A stretch of 64,000 nt of DNA from CAYOSF01 sp964406605 (GTDB taxonomy: Bacteria; Chloroflexota; Dehalococcoidia; DSTF01; RBG-16-68-14): NCBI GenBank assembly GCA_964406605.1, contig CAYOSF010000002.1, positions 278,559 through 342,558 on the forward strand. The letters run 5' to 3'. The position numbers were made by a program, and so were the translations under genes. Numbering within the stretch: position 1 is the first letter of the stretch; each line of letters opens with the position of its first letter. Under the pieces are notes generated by a model. It saw nothing but the letters and a program-made list of their open reading frames with translations. It ran no database searches and was not told the DNA's origin. Below, piece after piece: positions 61,081-64,000 of this stretch.

Positions 61081-61938
61081 ATAGCCCCGCCCCACTGCTA
61101 CCGCCTGGGCAACCTGGACCTCCACATCCTCAGCGACGGCGCCTTCTATCAGGACGCCGGCGCCGTCTTCGGCGTTGTGCCGCGCACCGCGTGGGAGCGC
61201 GTGGCGGGGCCTCCGGATGAGCAGAACCGGATGCCGCTGGCGCTCAACTGTCTCCTGGTGCGCTCGGGAGGGAAGCTGCTGCTCATCGAGACCGGCGTCG
61301 GAGACAAGGACGGCGCTCTCCGCCAAGCGCAAGGCGCCGACGAGCGCAGTCTTCTGTCAGAGATGGCGAAGCTGGGCGTACGGCCGGAGGAGGTCGACGT
61401 GGTGATCAACACCCATCTCCATGCCGACCATTGCGGCTGGAATACCCGTCGCCTGGAGAGCGGGGAACTGGTCCCCACATTCCCCCGCGCGCGCTACCTG
61501 ATCCAGCGAGGCGAGTGGGAGGCCGCGACTCACCCTAACGAACGCACGCGCGCGACCTACCTGGCGGAGAACCTGCTGCCGCTGGAGGAGGCGGACGCGC
61601 TGGACCTCATCGACGGAGAGATGACGGTGACACCGGAGGTGACCATCATCCCCTCACACGGGCACACGGCGGACCATGCCTCGGTTGTCCTGACGTCGGG
61701 AGGAGAGACGGCCCTCTACATCGGAGACATCGTGCAGCACGAGGTGCAGCTCGAGCGCACCGCCTGGGTCTCCGCCTTCGACGTGCTGCCGTTGGTATCG
61801 ATGGAGACGAAGAAGCGCCTGGTGGAGCGGGCGATCCGAGAACGCGCGCTGGTGGTGAGCGTGCACTGCGCGTATCCCGGCCTGGGCCGCCTCTCGCTGG
61901 GAGAGGACGGCAGGAAGCACTGGGAGCCGGTGACGTGA
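61081..61938 (+). CDS. Metallo-beta-lactamase-fold hydrolase (ATA start proposed)
   Basis: 285 residues. HLHADHCGWN (~112), IIPSHGHTADH (~190) and YIGDIVQHEV (~220) are the metal motifs of quorum-quenching-lactonase-like MBL proteins. The only well-placed ribosome-binding site (GGAGGAAG, 61068-61075) precedes ATA 61081. An ATG at 60991 would add 30 residues without family resemblance and has no ribosome-binding site. Its TGA overlaps the GTG of gcvT. Substrate unknown. Confidence 0.82.
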   Translation: MAPPHCYRLGNLDLHILSDGAFYQDAGAVFGVVPRTAWERVAGPPDEQNRMPLALNCLLVRSGGKLLLIETGVGDKDGALRQAQGADERSLLSEMAKLGVRPEEVDVVINTHLHADHCGWNTRRLESGELVPTFPRARYLIQRGEWEAATHPNERTRATYLAENLLPLEEADALDLIDGEMTVTPEVTIIPSHGHTADHASVVLTSGGETALYIGDIVQHEVQLERTAWVSAFDVLPLVSMETKKRLVERAIRERALVVSVHCAYPGLGRLSLGEDGRKHWEPVT

Positions 61939-63047
61939 CCGCGGCCGTTCCCCGAAAGCTCGCTCTGGCCGAGCAACACCGGAAGCTGGGCGCCCGCTTC
62001 GCGCCCTTCGCGGGCTGGGAGATGCCCCTCCAGTACAAGGGCATCGTGGAGGAGCACCGGGCGGTGCGCGAGCGGGCGGGGATCTTCGATGTGTCCCACA
62101 TGGGGCGTCTCTTCGTCGTGGGCAGCCACGCGCCGGGCCTGCTGCGCCGCGCCTACACGTACAAGGTGGACCAACTCGCCGCGGGCGAGGCTCACTATGC
62201 CCTGCTCTGCGCCGATGACGGCGGCATCCTGGACGACGTCTTCGTCTACCGGCTCGACGCGGAGCGCTTCCTGGTGGTGAACAACGCCTCGAACGTCGAC
62301 GTGGGGCGCGAGCGTGTGGACTCCCTGGTCGAGCCGAACACTGAGGTCGAGGTGCTGGACCGGCAGGAGTCGACCACCATGCTGGCGCTCCAGGGACCGG
62401 AGGCGGCTGGCTTCCTGGCCCGCATGATCGGGCAGGACGTCACAGACGGGCTGGCGCGCCGCCATTGCACCGAGATCGAGTTCCAGGGCTACAAGCTGCT
62501 CATCGCGAGGACGGGCTACACGGGCGAGGACGGCTTCGAGCTGGTGAGCTCGCCGGAAACCGGGGCGCATCTGCTGGAATGCCTGACGGAGGACGGCGTC
62601 GCACCGTGCGGGCTGGGGGCCCGCGACACGCTCCGGCTGGAGGCGGCACTACCGCTCTACGGGCACGACATCGACGAGACGACGAACCCGTGGGAGGCCG
62701 GCCTGGGCTTCGCGGTCAGCCTGGACGACGAGGCAGAGTTCATAGGGAGGGCGGCGCTGGCCGCAGCGCGCGAGGCCGGACCGACGCGCCGTCTCGCTTG
62801 CCTGCGCGCCCAAGGCCGGGGCGTCATGCGTGCTGGCCACCCCGTATTGCATGCCGGCGAGACAGTGGCTACAGTGACCAGCGGCAGCTTTTCGCCCGTG
62901 CTCGGCACGAGCATCGGCCTGGCCTACCTGCCGGTCGAGCTGGCGAAGAAGGGCACGGAGCTGGAGGTAGAGGTGCGGGGCAAGCCGCTGCCCGTGGCAG
63001 TGGTCCCGCGTCCCTTCTACCGGCGCGAAGCGGAAAGCGCCGCATAG
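61935..63047 (+). CDS. gcvT: Aminomethyltransferase (glycine cleavage T-protein)
   Basis: 370 residues. Starts with TAAVPRKLALAEQHRKLGARF, then FAGWEMPLQYKGIVEEHRAV, FDVSHMGRLFVVG, the folate-binding TGYTGEDGFELV (~195) and GLGARDTLRLEAALPLYGHD. It moves the aminomethyl group from lipoyl-H protein to tetrahydrofolate. GTG 61935 overlaps the stop of the MBL gene by four bases. gcvH follows. Confidence 0.95.
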   Translation: MTAAVPRKLALAEQHRKLGARFAPFAGWEMPLQYKGIVEEHRAVRERAGIFDVSHMGRLFVVGSHAPGLLRRAYTYKVDQLAAGEAHYALLCADDGGILDDVFVYRLDAERFLVVNNASNVDVGRERVDSLVEPNTEVEVLDRQESTTMLALQGPEAAGFLARMIGQDVTDGLARRHCTEIEFQGYKLLIARTGYTGEDGFELVSSPETGAHLLECLTEDGVAPCGLGARDTLRLEAALPLYGHDIDETTNPWEAGLGFAVSLDDEAEFIGRAALAAAREAGPTRRLACLRAQGRGVMRAGHPVLHAGETVATVTSGSFSPVLGTSIGLAYLPVELAKKGTELEVEVRGKPLPVAVVPRPFYRREAESAA

Positions 63048-63127
63048 GCGCCGGGCGCGCGGCAGCCCCGGAGGAGCGGCCCGCGCCAGCCATCGGACAG
63101 TTCTCAAGCATCGAGGGCATGGAAGCT

Positions 63128-63526
63128 ATGGACATCCCCACCGATCTTCGCTACTCCAAGGAACACGAGTGGGTGCGCGTCGAGGACGACACCGGCGTCA
63201 TCGGCATCACCGACTACGCACAGGACCAGCTGGGCGACATCGTCTACCTGGACCTGCCGGCCGCAGGCGCCGACCTGACGCAGCTCGAGAAGATGGGTGA
63301 GATCGAGTCAGTGAAGGCGGTGTCCGACCTGTTCTCGCCGGTCACGGGCGAGGTGGTGGAGGTGAATCAGGAGTGCGTGGACGCCCCCGAGCTGGTGAAC
63401 CAAGAGCCGTTCGGCCGTGGCTGGCTGATCAAGGTGCGGCTGAGCGACGCGGGCGAGCTGGATAGCCTGCTCTCCCCGGAAGCATACGAGGAACTCCTCG
63501 CGGCTGAGGAGGAAGAACCGGCGTGA
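63128..63526 (+). CDS. gcvH: Glycine cleavage system H protein
   Basis: 132 residues. Lipoyl site GEIESVKAVSDLFSPVTGEV, with Lys at ~64, and the N-terminal RYSKEHEWVRVEDD. The start could be ATG 63119 or 63128. Carrier protein for the aminomethyl group between P, T and L proteins. gcvP and the lipoyl ligase are outside the window. The C-terminus ends in an acidic tail (AAEEEEPA). Confidence 0.93.
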   Translation: MDIPTDLRYSKEHEWVRVEDDTGVIGITDYAQDQLGDIVYLDLPAAGADLTQLEKMGEIESVKAVSDLFSPVTGEVVEVNQECVDAPELVNQEPFGRGWLIKVRLSDAGELDSLLSPEAYEELLAAEEEEPA

Positions 63527-63672
63527 TGAGAGGTGACGGATAGTGGCGGGGCCCGCTAACGCTCAGTCTTGGGCGGGCCGGTGAGAGCAGCACGAGTCGG
63601 CAAGACATGCGCTGGAGCCTGACTGCTACGCACAATGACCTTGAGACGCGCTGCTGGCCCGAGCACAAGGAG

Positions 63673-63784
63673 GTGGGCGCTGGTGCCGATCTCCAACAAG
63701 ACGCTGGTGGGACCGCCGTGCCGAGTCACCCTGAGCGAAGCGAAGGGTCTAGCCACTTGGTGCGCCAGATGCTTCGCTGCGCTC
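63673..63784. repeat. Direct repeat, copy 1 (about 110 bases)
   Basis: Begins GTGGGCGCTGGTGCCGATC and runs to CGCTGCGCTC. Very similar to 63891-64000. Inside it, and extending to about 63792, lies an inverted-repeat element starting GTCACCCTGAGCGAAGCGAA and ending GCGCTCAGCATGAC. Confidence 0.75.
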
Positions 63785-63890
63785 AGCATGACGAGTCTGC
63801 CTCCTTCGACAAACCAGACATGCCTCATTCGCACTCGATCAAGTAGGAGAAGCGCTATTGGCCGGAGGACAAGACGGTGGGCGGTGGGCG

Positions 63891-64000
63891 GTGGGCGCTG
63901 ATGCCGATCCAACAAGACGCTGGTGGGACCGCGGTGCCGAGCTATCCTGAGCGAAGCGAAGGGTCTAGCCACTTGGTGCGCCAGATGCTTCGCTGCGCTC
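63891..64000. repeat. Direct repeat, copy 2, cut by the window end
   Basis: Begins GTGGGCGCTGATGCCGATC and matches copy 1 apart from a few bases, ending CGCTGCGCTC at the last base of the window. The left end of the inner element reads CTATCCTGAGCGAAGCGAA from about 63942. Confidence 0.75.

Larger units (their letters stand above)
63527..64000. other. Repeat-rich non-coding tail after gcvH
   Basis: 474 bases without a supported gene. It is mostly the two direct repeats. Open frames through it have low coding quality and are built from repeat sequence. Nothing else seen. Confidence 0.6.

Noticed and set aside
61935..61938. Overlap between the MBL gene and gcvT considered as a fusion or frameshift
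   Set aside because: The GTGA overlap is a normal coupling site and both proteins have complete ends.
63673..64000. Direct repeats considered as a CRISPR start
   Set aside because: Only two long copies with a spacing of about 106 bases and no short regular units; no cas genes.

Overview
The window is high-GC bacterial DNA that reads best as a chromosomal segment of a Chloroflexota bacterium, probably a free-living (non-dehalogenating) member of Dehalococcoidia or a relative. This is inference from gene content: a membrane-arm-rich complex I operon, a two-subunit ADP-forming acyl-CoA synthetase, a GuaB3-type IMP dehydrogenase relative, a lone AsnC ligand-binding domain, several enoyl-CoA hydratase and enolase-superfamily genes, an arylsulfatase, and secreted dockerin-bearing proteins. 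No rRNA, tRNA, CRISPR array, phage module or intact insertion sequence was found.

Layout. 1-1797 is the 3' part of a secreted beta-propeller/dockerin gene. 1913-11127 is a complex I operon, nuoA-C-D-H-J-K-(small DUF2007-like gene)-L-M-N, in which nuoB and nuoI are missing from their usual places. 11186-12778 is a second secreted propeller with a dockerin. 12868-17390 is housekeeping: ybeY, dnaX, ybaB/ebfC, recR, recO and an FmdB-type zinc ribbon. 17458-23013 (minus strand) is rsmI-metG-tatD-uppS-polyprenyl synthase. guaB3, prmC and prfA follow. 27093-34975 holds a J-like membrane protein, an AsnC-type domain, the acyl-CoA synthetase pair, a methyltransferase, a SWIM zinc-finger protein, thpR with an amidohydrolase, and a double-GNAT protein. 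35106-39599 is a catabolic run: enoyl-CoA hydratase, enolase-superfamily enzyme, arylsulfatase.

39682-43114 is the most unusual part. Five tightly packed genes of lower GC sit behind their own promoter: two unrecognised helical proteins, a membrane protein, an Lrp-like winged-helix protein and an EgtD-like methyltransferase. It is my first candidate for an undescribed system. A degenerate M50-like membrane protein and a lipoprotein esterase follow. 45374-49119 is a minus-strand operon folE / BioF2-like GNAT / MshA-like glycosyltransferase / PIG-L deacetylase, which resembles part of a sugar-thiol pathway. 49280-57437 carries three more enoyl-CoA hydratases, an acyl-CoA ligase, another dockerin protein, a P-loop kinase, a methyltransferase, an SRPBCC protein and two tandem paralogous small proteins. 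57525-60939 encodes three lipoproteins: two paralogues and one trypsin-like protease. The window ends with a metallo-beta-lactamase-fold hydrolase, gcvT, gcvH and a repeat-rich tail.

Short palindromic repeats are scattered in the right half. One family has a TGAA loop and often a CTACGG tail, and sits at or inside gene ends. A second family, with ends like GTCA..CTGAGCG, occurs at 52833 and twice after gcvH, and a related unit appears to have entered the acyl-CoA ligase in frame.
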